In this document: positions 8,750 through 16,180 of the stretch, one piece after another
Layout: the number at the start of each line of letters is the position of its first letter
How positions within the stretch are numbered: the first letter of the stretch is position 1
NCBI GenBank assembly: GCA_028724545.1
Contig: JAQYCU010000059.1
Span: forward strand, 1-60,530
Source of the DNA: a bacterium
GTDB lineage: Bacteria > Bacillota > Clostridia > Lachnospirales > Lachnospiraceae
Length of the DNA: 60,530 bases
Direction: 5' to 3'
Made by a program: the position numbers and the translations under genes
Notes under the pieces: generated by a model
What the model saw: only the letters and a program-made list of their open reading frames with translations
The model's database searches: none
Told to the model about the DNA's origin: nothing

Positions 8750-9973
8750 TTATTGCACCCTCATATAAGTATAACCTCTTGTTTCCCCCTTGCGTAAATT
8801 AAACGGTTCCTTTTTATATCGTTCTTTTTTTCCACCATTCAGATTCAGATACAAATCTTTCTTCGTAATATCTGTTTTCCGTGGCACGCCAAGAAGATAG
8901 CCTAATGTAATAACTTTATCCTCATTTTCCTGTATCGTTCCAAAATACGCCCGTTTATCTTCCGAAGAAGTGTAGTCGCAGGAATAATATGACATTTCAA
9001 CATTGTCATCATCATCTTTATAATTAGGATACAAGTTAAAAGCAGTGTACATCTCCTGTGAACCCTGCCAGTAATTATGCATTTTTACCTTGATAAAAAC
9101 CATATAGTACTCCTGTCCTTCTCTTCGCCAACACTCCTCTGATGGAAGTACCGTTCCGTCCTTTTTCACACTCACGCTGCCTTCCAGACATTCTTTGTTA
9201 AATTCCTTGTATTTTTTAATATTTTTTACAATATTAACATCCAGAACTGTGGCACCAATAGAATTTTCTATCATTTCCTCTCCCGGCTCCACAACTGTTC
9301 CCTGCTTGGTATCTTCGACTTTGCTGCCACCCTGTCCTTTTAACGCAAATGGGTCAAACTTTCCTGCAGACTTTACCAGATGAAGCTGTTTCAAACTAAT
9401 ATACTGCATATTCGGATAACCACTAACCATAACAGAAAACGGTTCATTTAGCAGGTTTTTATATGTCTTTTCTCTAAAAATCTGCTGATACATATTGTAT
9501 GGCAAAAGGATTGTTCTCTGACCACCAGCCGGCAGATTGATGACTGACTCACAGTTATTCAGTGTTGCAGTACAAAATGGGTCAATCCCATCCGAATGCA
9601 CTTTGCCAAAAATGCGATAATCCGTTAAGTCTATAGCTTTATCCTCTGTTGCACTATTTTTAAACTGCAGAGAAATGCACAATACATATTTTAATCCTCT
9701 TAATATTTCCTCATTATCCCGTCCTGTAGCCCCATCTCTGTTATACATATAATATTCCTGTATTTGTGGATATTTCTCCACAAAAGCCGGCATCTCATAT
9801 AGTACTTCGTCTGTTACTGTATATTGAATACCATTATACTCTACGGTTTCTGTATCACTGATATAGGAATTTTTTCCCTGCGCATTATTCCGGTTTACAT
9901 AGGCTATTCTTATAGCCGATATCAAAACCAAAGCAAAAATTATGGCATACCGGACATAGCGTTTCCTTTTCAT
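8750..9973 (-). CDS. Membrane-anchored extracytoplasmic protein of unknown function
   Basis: The 407-residue product has a basic start and one hydrophobic segment (about residues 8-26), then a long hydrophilic, tyrosine-rich exterior part, so it should be anchored with its bulk outside. I do not recognise a family. The part after the anchor looks like two beta-rich units (about 40-200 and 235-400) joined by a glycine/charged linker (GKFDPFALKGQGGSKVEDTK). It sits between the small secreted protein and the ABC-2 permease in one operon, so it may be a receptor or accessory factor for them. The start follows GTAAGAGGGTGAAAAA. Confidence 0.6.
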   Translation of the reverse strand: MKRKRYVRYAIIFALVLISAIRIAYVNRNNAQGKNSYISDTETVEYNGIQYTVTDEVLYEMPAFVEKYPQIQEYYMYNRDGATGRDNEEILRGLKYVLCISLQFKNSATEDKAIDLTDYRIFGKVHSDGIDPFCTATLNNCESVINLPAGGQRTILLPYNMYQQIFREKTYKNLLNEPFSVMVSGYPNMQYISLKQLHLVKSAGKFDPFALKGQGGSKVEDTKQGTVVEPGEEMIENSIGATVLDVNIVKNIKKYKEFNKECLEGSVSVKKDGTVLPSEECWRREGQEYYMVFIKVKMHNYWQGSQEMYTAFNLYPNYKDDDDNVEMSYYSCDYTSSEDKRAYFGTIQENEDKVITLGYLLGVPRKTDITKKDLYLNLNGGKKERYKKEPFNLRKGETRGYTYMRVQ

Positions 9974-10022
9974 TTTTTCACCCTCTTACAATATAACTTT
10001 ATTTATGGTTACTACGTTAAGG

Positions 10023-10481
10023 TTAACCTACGATATGATAATTCTTAGTGCTATCTGGGCTCCATTCCCCATAAGTCGATACATTCCCACTCTCATCTAA
10101 ATTTACAGATACTCTAAGACGTGCTTTTGAATATTCCTTCTCATATACCGTATTAGTAACACTACACTGTACTAATTTAGGAATCGATACCCACTTGCTA
10201 CAACGTGTTTCTGTCATGCGTTTATCCGTGTTGCGATTCACACCCGTACCACGGACTGATAAATATGACTTGTAGCCATCAGCACAAATACAATATACTT
10301 TTGTACTATTAGTCTTTTTTCTGGCTCCTGTATCACTATATCTTCCATCTTCCTTTGAGTTATACCTATAAACGGTATCCTTTACATTCCCACTCGTAGC
10401 TGATACATAACTGTTGCTCGCCATCATCACTCCAATGCCTAATAAGGCAAGAAACATCCCATTTTTTAATACTCTTTTCAT
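10023..10481 (-). CDS. Small secreted protein of the LytTR-controlled operon
   Basis: The 152-residue precursor has a clear signal peptide (MKRVLKNGMFLALLGIGVMM, cleavage probably after VSA at residue 28). The mature part is about 124 residues, basic, beta-rich and tyrosine/serine-rich, with four cysteines (64, 66, 94, 106) that could form two disulfides, and ends in GEWSPDSTKNYHIVG. The general build (secreted, about 120 residues, WSPDS-like end, ABC genes next door) recalls small secreted proteins encoded beside bacteriocin-type ABC transporters, but I cannot assign a family. It is the first gene behind the LytTR-type promoter at 10526-10595 and has a AAAAGGAGAAAAACA ribosome binding site. 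Confidence 0.65.
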   Translation of the reverse strand: MKRVLKNGMFLALLGIGVMMASNSYVSATSGNVKDTVYRYNSKEDGRYSDTGARKKTNSTKVYCICADGYKSYLSVRGTGVNRNTDKRMTETRCSKWVSIPKLVQCSVTNTVYEKEYSKARLRVSVNLDESGNVSTYGEWSPDSTKNYHIVG

Positions 10482-10525
10482 TGTTTTTCTCCTTTTCTAT
10501 GCATGGTTAACTTGTTTCTATCTCT

Positions 10526-10554
10526 ATGATAGCAAACGCCTATAACCCCTTCAA
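10526..10554 (-). promoter_or_regulatory. Promoter of the secreted-protein/ABC operon
   Basis: On the minus strand TTGAAG (10549-10554) and TATCAT (10526-10531) are separated by 17 bases. The LytTR-type direct repeats lie immediately upstream (10564-10595), the position expected for an activator. The start of transcription should fall near 10519, about 38 bases before the secreted-protein gene. Confidence 0.75.
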
Positions 10555-10563
10555 TAGAAAAGT

Positions 10564-10595
10564 CAACGAACGTCGTTTTTTTGCAACGAACGTCG
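10564..10595 (-). promoter_or_regulatory. LytTR-type operator (two direct repeats)
   Basis: The 12-base sequence CGACGTTCGTTG (minus strand) occurs twice exactly, at 10564-10575 and 10584-10595, with a 20-base period. GACGTTCGT fits the published AgrA/LytTR half-site pattern at 8 of 9 positions, and such sites come as direct repeats about two turns apart. The repeats end 3 bases before the stop codon of the LytTR regulator gene and begin 10 bases upstream of the -35 box. Confidence 0.8.
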
Positions 10596-10597
10596 AT

Positions 10598-11284
10598 TTA
10601 CATACAATCCATTCGTTTCATTCCATATCTCATAAATGCTTTTTCCACCTTTTTTCTATTTCGCACACTAATCGGAATTTCCATCCCCTCTACCCATATT
10701 TTAGTATCTTCTAACATATCTACATATTTAAGATTTACCAGCCATTTTCTATGTACCCTGATAAAGTCTGCCACTTCCAGTGTTTGTTCCAAAGCCTGCA
10801 GACTATCCCGTTCTATTTCTTCTCCCTGATTTTTCAGGTAAATTTTCACATATTCTTTTTCTGAACATATGCAGGCAATATCGCTACTCTTATATTTTCC
10901 TGCAACCATAATATCCCTGTTTATCAATTCGACGATACGCTCTAATATACCTGGCATTTTTTTCTCTATTTCTTCCTTACGGATATAGCCAATGACATCT
11001 CTTCCAAATGCATTCTGCATATACCATGCATAATTGGTAACGAAAACAATATACGGACTTTTGTCTTCTAATTCCAGTCTGTCTTTCACGCCAATCCCAT
11101 TGATACCAGACATTTCTATATCCATAATAAGCAAATCATACTCACTTGCTTTTTCTAGCACTTCTTCTCCACTTTCTGCCTCCGTTATTTCAAACGGATA
11201 CTGATTCTCCTCAAAATATTTCTGACAAACCTCTTTTATTATGTACCGAAAAACTTCTTCATCATCACAAATACAAACTTTCAT
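10598..11284 (-). CDS. LytTR-family response regulator
   Basis: The 228-residue product has an N-terminal receiver domain (MKVCICDDEEVF acidic pair, phospho-acceptor Asp in LLIMDIEM near residue 56, Thr in VTNYAW, Lys in GYIRKEE) and a C-terminal LytTR DNA-binding domain (about 130-228: CICSEKEYVKIYL, FIRVHRKWLVNLKYV). It resembles AgrA/BlpR regulators. No sensor kinase gene is in the window, so it is an orphan here. The Lys region of the receiver (GYIRKEEIEKK) is slightly unusual: canonical members have YLxKP. The likely target is the repeat pair directly downstream of its own gene. Confidence 0.9.
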   Translation of the reverse strand: MKVCICDDEEVFRYIIKEVCQKYFEENQYPFEITEAESGEEVLEKASEYDLLIMDIEMSGINGIGVKDRLELEDKSPYIVFVTNYAWYMQNAFGRDVIGYIRKEEIEKKMPGILERIVELINRDIMVAGKYKSSDIACICSEKEYVKIYLKNQGEEIERDSLQALEQTLEVADFIRVHRKWLVNLKYVDMLEDTKIWVEGMEIPISVRNRKKVEKAFMRYGMKRMDCM

Positions 11285-11349
11285 TTTTCCTCTCCCTCAT
11301 CATCTGACAGTATTTTCTTTTTCTTCCATACGCTCTTATTTTACGCACC

Positions 11350-11380
11350 AAAAAACTACGGAGCTCACCTGCTCCGTAGT
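11350..11380 (-). terminator. Terminator behind spoVG
   Basis: On the minus strand a perfect 10-bp stem ACTACGGAGC / GCTCCGTAGT with a 6-base loop is followed by TTTTTT. The stop codon of spoVG lies 14 bases before. The same stem core recurs at 6219-6250, at the other end of the accessory block. Confidence 0.92.
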
Positions 11381-11393
11381 TATCAAAATCATT

Positions 11394-11675
11394 TTATTCA
11401 TTCGTCTGCTGCGATTCCTCATTCAGAACTGCCTCATACTTTTCTAAAATTATATTCTGAACCTTCTCCCTCGTATCAGAATTAATCGGATGAGCAATAT
11501 CACGATACTCTCCATCTCCGGCACGGCGACTCGGCATAGCAATAAACAATCCTTTCTCGCCCTCAATAATCTTAATGTCGTGAATAACAAACTCATCATC
11601 TAACGTGATAGACACTACTGCTTTCATCTTTCCTTCCTTAGTGATTTTTCTAATTCTCACGTCTGTTACCTGCAC
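11394..11675 (-). CDS. spoVG: Septation/sporulation regulator SpoVG
   Basis: The 93-residue protein [20 protein letters not shown]... has the SpoVG core [40 protein letters not shown] and a short acidic tail. SpoVG is a conserved site-specific DNA- and RNA-binding regulator affecting septation, sporulation, virulence and cell-wall genes in Firmicutes. The start is a GTG at 11673-11675 behind AAAGGGGGTTAATACTA. It has its own promoter (11726-11754) and terminator, hence is monocistronic. Confidence 0.97.
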   Translation of the reverse strand: MQVTDVRIRKITKEGKMKAVVSITLDDEFVIHDIKIIEGEKGLFIAMPSRRAGDGEYRDIAHPINSDTREKVQNIILEKYEAVLNEESQQTNE

Positions 11676-11725
11676 TAGTATTAACCCCCTTTGGTTATTA
11701 TTTTCTTTTTATAAGTGCTGCTTCG

Positions 11726-11754
11726 ATTGTAACACCAAACATAAAAAATAGCAA
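11726..11754 (-). promoter_or_regulatory. spoVG promoter
   Basis: On the minus strand TTGCTA (11749-11754) and TACAAT (11726-11731) are 17 bases apart. This is a housekeeping-type site; I see no convincing sigma-H consensus, which drives spoVG in Bacillus. Confidence 0.7.
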
Positions 11755-11843
11755 ATAAAGATATAGTACAACTATATAATAGGAAGAAACCTGTATCATG
11801 CAATCAACGCATCGTATTCACATAGCCCGAAAAACATCTGTGG

Positions 11844-12965
11844 CTACAGTGCATAACGCTCGTTCATCTCAACTACAATCTTGACTTCCCCATCTTCGCC
11901 AATATGTGTTGTGTTTGCACGGATTGTATCTCTGCTCTCTACGATACAATTCTCAATGCGCGTGTTATCACCAATATAAACATCATTTAAGATAATCGAA
12001 TTTTTGATTACACAATTATTTCCCACAAACACCTTTTTAAACAGAATGGAATCTTCCACCGTTCCATTGATAATACAGCCACTGGACACCAGACTGTTTC
12101 TTACATCTGAACCTGCATTATATTTTGCCGGTGGCAAATCTTCCACCTTAGAATAAATATCAGGATACTGTTTGAAGAAATAATCCCTGATATCCTTCTT
12201 TAAAAAGTCCATATTTGTTCTGAAGTAAGAATCTACCGAAGAAATGTTACTCCAGTAATTCTCCATCGGATATGCATATATCTTCTTGACATTTTTGTAA
12301 CGAATCAGGATATCTTTTACAAAATCATATCTTTCTTCGTCGATTGATTTTTCGATTAACTCAATCAACAGTCTTCTTCTTACAATATAAATACCGGCAG
12401 AAACCTGGAAGCTGTTTGCATCAATTGGTTTTTCCTCAAACTCAACGATTCTTCCGTCACTGTCCGTCCGGATAACACCAAAACGGCTTGGGTCATCTTT
12501 CTGCTCGACATTTGCCGTTACTACCGTGAAATCTGCTTTCTTCGCAATGTGGTACTCTAACACCTTGTTGTAATCCATCTTGTAAACGCCATCACCGGAT
12601 GCAATCACAACATATGGCTCATGACTGTTCTTTAAGAAACTCAAATTCTGTGCCATCGCATCTGCTGTTCCACGATACCAGTAACTGTTTTCTGGTGTTG
12701 TCGTTGGTGTGAATACAAATAATCCACCCTGCTTACGTCCGAAATCCCACCATTTGGAAGAATTTAAATGTTCATTCAACGATTTCGCATTATACTGCGT
12801 GAATACTGCAACTTTCTGAATATGGGAATTGCTCATATTACTTAATACGAAATCAATACTGCGAAAGCCACCTGCAATCGGCATGGCCGCTGTAGCTCTC
12901 TTGTTAGAAAGTTCTCTCATCCTACTGTTGTTACCACCAGCTAAAACAATACCAATCGCTCTCAT
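11844..12965 (-). CDS. glgD: GlgD, regulatory/catalytically weak subunit of ADP-glucose pyrophosphorylase
   Basis: The 373-residue product is a GlgC paralogue with N-terminal nucleotidyltransferase fold (GIVLAGGNNSRMRELSNKRA, SGDGVYKMDY, FEEKPIDANSFQVSAGIYI) and a C-terminal left-handed beta-helix. The GlgC-type catalytic and allosteric residues are partly altered, for instance GGNNSRMRELS in place of GGxGxRLxxLT. In Firmicutes GlgC and GlgD form a heterotetramer that makes ADP-glucose for glycogen, with GlgD enhancing GlgC. The ATG overlaps the glgC stop by one base, which supports equal co-translation. Confidence 0.96.
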   Translation of the reverse strand: MRAIGIVLAGGNNSRMRELSNKRATAAMPIAGGFRSIDFVLSNMSNSHIQKVAVFTQYNAKSLNEHLNSSKWWDFGRKQGGLFVFTPTTTPENSYWYRGTADAMAQNLSFLKNSHEPYVVIASGDGVYKMDYNKVLEYHIAKKADFTVVTANVEQKDDPSRFGVIRTDSDGRIVEFEEKPIDANSFQVSAGIYIVRRRLLIELIEKSIDEERYDFVKDILIRYKNVKKIYAYPMENYWSNISSVDSYFRTNMDFLKKDIRDYFFKQYPDIYSKVEDLPPAKYNAGSDVRNSLVSSGCIINGTVEDSILFKKVFVGNNCVIKNSIILNDVYIGDNTRIENCIVESRDTIRANTTHIGEDGEVKIVVEMNERYAL

Positions 12966-14236
12966 TATCTGTCACCTACCTTAATTAATGTTTCACCACC
13001 TGCAAGTTTTCCATCCGGATAATCGGATGCTTCTGTCTGGCCGGAAATAGCTGTATTCTTGCCAATTTCCACGCCGTCCGGAATCGTGGTGTTTTCGCCT
13101 ATTGTTACCAAACCAAAGGCATAAACATCTGGTTTTACCTTGTTTGGTACTTCTTCACCAACGCCTAATCTGCAGTTGGCTCCCACCGTGACATTTTCTG
13201 CGATAATCGACTTATCTACAACCGTTCCTTTTCCTATTACTGTCGAACTCATAATAATAGAATCTCTTACTACGGCACCCGGCTCAATCACAACTCCGGA
13301 ACCTATTACGGAATTGTGCACCTCACCATAGATTTCTGTCGCCTCACCGATAATTGCCTTGTCAACCACGGCGTCTGATGCGATATATTGTGGTGGAATA
13401 CGGTCTGCTCTTGTATAAATCTTCCAAAATTCTTCATAAAGATTGAATACCGGAATCAAATCAATCAATTCCATATTGGACTCCCAGTAAGAACCCAGTG
13501 TTCCTACGTCTTTCCAATAACCGTTGTATTCATAAGCAAAAATGCGCTTGCCCTGCTCATGGCAATATGGAATAATATGTTTTCCGAAGTCACATGCCGG
13601 CTGGTCTTTTAACTTAATCAGTGCCTCCCTCAATACCGGCCAGGAGAATATGTAAATTCCCATAGATGCCAGATTACTGCGTGGATGCTCTGGTTTTTCT
13701 TCAAATTCCTGAATCTGTTTCTTGTCATCAGTAATAACAACACCAAAACGGCTTGCCTCTTCCATCGGTACCGGAATCGTCGCCAGTGTAACATCTGCAT
13801 GATTCGCTTTGTGGAAGTCAAGCATAACTTCATAATCCATCTTGTAGATATGGTCACCACCAAGTATCAGAACATAGTCCGGATTGTAATATTCCATATA
13901 GCGCAAGTTCTGATAAATTGCATTTGCTGTACCGGTATACCACTCGCTGCTTGTGCTTTTTTCATATGGTGGCAGAATAGAAACACCACCAACGTTTCTA
14001 TCTAAATCCCACGGGATACCAATTCCAATATGCGTATTCAGTTGCAGTGGCTGGTACTGTGTCAATACACCTACCGTATCGACTCCAGAGTTAATACAGT
14101 TACTAAGAGGGAAGTCAATAATACGATACTTTCCACCAAATGCAACTGCGGGCTTCGCTACGTTTGCTGTAAGAACTCCCAGACGTGAACCTTGTCCTCC
14201 AGCTAATAACATCGCTATCATTTCTTTTTTAATCAC
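12965..14236 (-). CDS. glgC: Glucose-1-phosphate adenylyltransferase
   Basis: The 423-residue enzyme makes ADP-glucose from ATP and glucose-1-phosphate, the committed step of glycogen synthesis. It shows the GlgC motifs [71 protein letters not shown] and the beta-helix repeats ([23 protein letters not shown]). The start is the GTG at 14234-14236 after TAAGGGGTGATAAC. It is transcribed from its own promoter (14267-14295) together with glgD, and divergently from murC. Confidence 0.97.
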   Translation of the reverse strand: MIKKEMIAMLLAGGQGSRLGVLTANVAKPAVAFGGKYRIIDFPLSNCINSGVDTVGVLTQYQPLQLNTHIGIGIPWDLDRNVGGVSILPPYEKSTSSEWYTGTANAIYQNLRYMEYYNPDYVLILGGDHIYKMDYEVMLDFHKANHADVTLATIPVPMEEASRFGVVITDDKKQIQEFEEKPEHPRSNLASMGIYIFSWPVLREALIKLKDQPACDFGKHIIPYCHEQGKRIFAYEYNGYWKDVGTLGSYWESNMELIDLIPVFNLYEEFWKIYTRADRIPPQYIASDAVVDKAIIGEATEIYGEVHNSVIGSGVVIEPGAVVRDSIIMSSTVIGKGTVVDKSIIAENVTVGANCRLGVGEEVPNKVKPDVYAFGLVTIGENTTIPDGVEIGKNTAISGQTEASDYPDGKLAGGETLIKVGDR

Positions 14237-14266
14237 GTTATCACCCCTTACGTTGAGAATAGTTAA

Positions 14267-14295
14267 ATTATATCATAGAATATACAAAATGTGAA
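14267..14295 (-). promoter_or_regulatory. glgCD promoter
   Basis: On the minus strand TTCACA (14290-14295) and TATAAT (14267-14272) are 17 bases apart. The start point would be near 14260, about 24 bases before the GTG of glgC. Confidence 0.8.
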
Positions 14296-14407
14296 TAATT
14301 TTTACGAATTTTCTGGCTTTTTTCGTATTTTTTTATGCAATTCGCATAAATTTACTCAGATTTTACCAATCTCTTACATTGTTGCAACAATTCGCTTTCT
14401 TTCATTC

Positions 14408-14436
14408 TTGCGTTGTAACCTGCTATCCGTTATAAT
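14408..14436 (+). promoter_or_regulatory. murC promoter
   Basis: TTGCGT (14408-14413) and TATAAT (14431-14436) are 17 bases apart on the plus strand, giving a leader of about 115 bases before murC. The rest of the glgC-murC gap (14296-14407) is A/T-rich with no further element that I can see. Confidence 0.8.
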
Positions 14437-14558
14437 GAAATTTAGTATGTATCAAAGCAGTTCGTTCCTTTTAAACGAATTTTATTTTCAAAAGGAAATG
14501 TTTGCAGACAGGGCTGCTTTGGATAGCACGATTAATAAGACAGGATGGTGAAGAATTT

Positions 14559-15938
14559 ATGTACCAGATTGATTTAAAAAATCCATGTACTGTGTATTTT
14601 ATGGGCATTGGTGGTATTAGTATGAGTGGTTTTGCGAAACTTCTTCATGCCAACGGATTTACCGTAAAAGGCTCTGATTCACAGGAAAGCAAAATTACAA
14701 GACAGCTTGCCTCTTTGGGAATTAATATAATATATGGACAGACTGCACAGAATATTACTGATGATATCGACTTAGTCGTATACACGGCTGCAATCCACCC
14801 GGACAATCCGGAATTTATGGCTGCACAGGAAAAAGGGATTCCTATGATGGAACGTGCCGTTATGGTCGGCCAGGTAATGAAAAATTACAAAAATGCCATC
14901 GGCATTTCCGGAACGCATGGAAAAACAACGACAACTTCTATGCTTTCCCATATTTTTCTGACTGCTGAAAAAGACCCGACAATTTCTGTCGGTGGTATTC
15001 TCGATGCCATTCAGGGAAATATCCGTATCGGACATTCGGAAAACTTCATTACAGAAGCCTGTGAATATACCAACAGTTTTCTGAAGTTTTTCCCGACAGC
15101 AGAAATTATCTTAAACATCGATGCTGACCATTTGGATTTCTTTAAAGACATTGATGATATCCGTCATTCTTTCAAGGAATATACAAAACTTCTTCCGGAA
15201 GACGGTGTCCTTGTTATCAATGCTGACATTCCGAATTATCAGGAAATCATTTCCGGACTTTCCTGCAAAGTAATTACATTTGGTCTGGAATCGGATGCCG
15301 AATATACAGCTACCAATATTTCTTTTGACGAAAAAGGAGATGGTGTTTTTGAGCTGGTGCACAACGGCAAAAACACCGGCGAAATGATTCACCTTAACGT
15401 AATTGGAAAACACAATATTGCAAATGCTTTGTCAGCAATTGCACTTTCTTCCTATTATGATATTCCGATGGAACAGATTAAAAAAGGTCTGGCTGCATTT
15501 GCCGGTACCGAACGACGTTTTGAACTGAAAGGAAGCTTTAACGGAGTTACTGTTGTAGATGATTATGCACATCATCCAACGGAAATCAAAGCGACATTAC
15601 AGGCTGCCCAAAAATATCCACATAAGCATCTCTGGTGCGTTTTCCAGCCACATACTTACAGCCGTACCCGCGCCCTTCTCAAAGAATTTGCCGAAGCATT
15701 GTCCCATGCTGAAAATATTATTCTGGCTGACATTTATGCAGCCAGGGAAGCCGACCCCGGGGATATTTCTTCCCGTACTTTACAGGATGAAATTAAAAAA
15801 CTCGGAAAAGATGCTTACTATTTTTCAGATTTTGAAGACATTAAAAAATTTTTATTAAAAAATTGTATCGACGGCGATTTGTTGATAACTATGGGTGCCG
15901 GAAATGTTGTAAATATCGGGGAAGACCTCGTAAAATAA
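14559..15938 (+). CDS. murC: UDP-N-acetylmuramate--L-alanine ligase
   Basis: The 459-residue Mur ligase adds L-Ala to UDP-MurNAc, the first amino acid of the peptidoglycan stem. Motifs: N-terminal Rossmann part MGIGGISMSGFAKLL, ATP loop GISGTHGKTTTTSML, EACEYTNSFLKF, and C-terminal DDYAHHPTEIKATL with FQPHTYSRTRALL. I chose the ATG at 14559 (MYQIDLKNPCTVYF), which follows AGGATGGTGAAGAATTT. The frame is open back to 14502, but that part has no ribosome binding site or family similarity. Length is normal (456-460). Confidence 0.97.
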   Translation: MYQIDLKNPCTVYFMGIGGISMSGFAKLLHANGFTVKGSDSQESKITRQLASLGINIIYGQTAQNITDDIDLVVYTAAIHPDNPEFMAAQEKGIPMMERAVMVGQVMKNYKNAIGISGTHGKTTTTSMLSHIFLTAEKDPTISVGGILDAIQGNIRIGHSENFITEACEYTNSFLKFFPTAEIILNIDADHLDFFKDIDDIRHSFKEYTKLLPEDGVLVINADIPNYQEIISGLSCKVITFGLESDAEYTATNISFDEKGDGVFELVHNGKNTGEMIHLNVIGKHNIANALSAIALSSYYDIPMEQIKKGLAAFAGTERRFELKGSFNGVTVVDDYAHHPTEIKATLQAAQKYPHKHLWCVFQPHTYSRTRALLKEFAEALSHAENIILADIYAAREADPGDISSRTLQDEIKKLGKDAYYFSDFEDIKKFLLKNCIDGDLLITMGAGNVVNIGEDLVK

Positions 15939-15941
15939 AAC

Positions 15942-16097
15942 TTATCCACATTATCCACAATATATTTGTTATTTTTCCTCAACAAATAATTGTGGATAAT
16001 TTTTTGTCAAAATTTCTTGCTTTTTTGGGGTATATCGATTTTTGCTTTAACTTATCCACATTTTCCACAACTGTTTTGTTATCTTCTTTGTGGAAAG
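15942..16097. promoter_or_regulatory. DnaA-box cluster upstream of the DnaD-like gene
   Basis: Perfect consensus boxes TTATCCACA lie at 15942-15950, 15951-15959 and 16052-16060 (plus orientation) and 15991-15999 (minus). TTTTCCACA at 16061-16069 has one mismatch, and CTTTCCACA at 16089-16097 (minus) has two. Two pairs are exact head-to-tail tandems with no gap. The cluster lies between murC and a DnaD/helicase-loader operon, just upstream of a promoter at 16106. Four perfect boxes in 120 bases are far beyond chance. Role: DnaA-dependent regulation, DnaA titration, or an accessory replication site. Confidence 0.85.
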
Positions 16098-16105
16098 TGG
16101 GAGTG

Positions 16106-16134
16106 TTTCCAAGCCTTTCAAACTATGTTACAAT
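16106..16134 (+). promoter_or_regulatory. Putative promoter of the dnaD-like/dnaI-like operon
   Basis: TTTCCA (16106-16111) and TACAAT (16129-16134) are 17 bases apart, starting transcription about 40 bases before the DnaD-like ATG. It lies 9 bases after the last (weak) DnaA box, so bound DnaA would sit right upstream of RNA polymerase. Confidence 0.6.
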
Positions 16135-16180
16135 ACTATGCGTGCAAGTAAAACGTTTTGTGAAAGAAGGTATATTATTT

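Noticed and set aside
15939-16180. Chromosomal origin of replication (oriC)
   Set aside because: The DnaA boxes are impressive, but dnaA, dnaN, rpmH and gyr genes are absent and most highly expressed operons on both sides run in the same direction, unlike a bidirectional origin.
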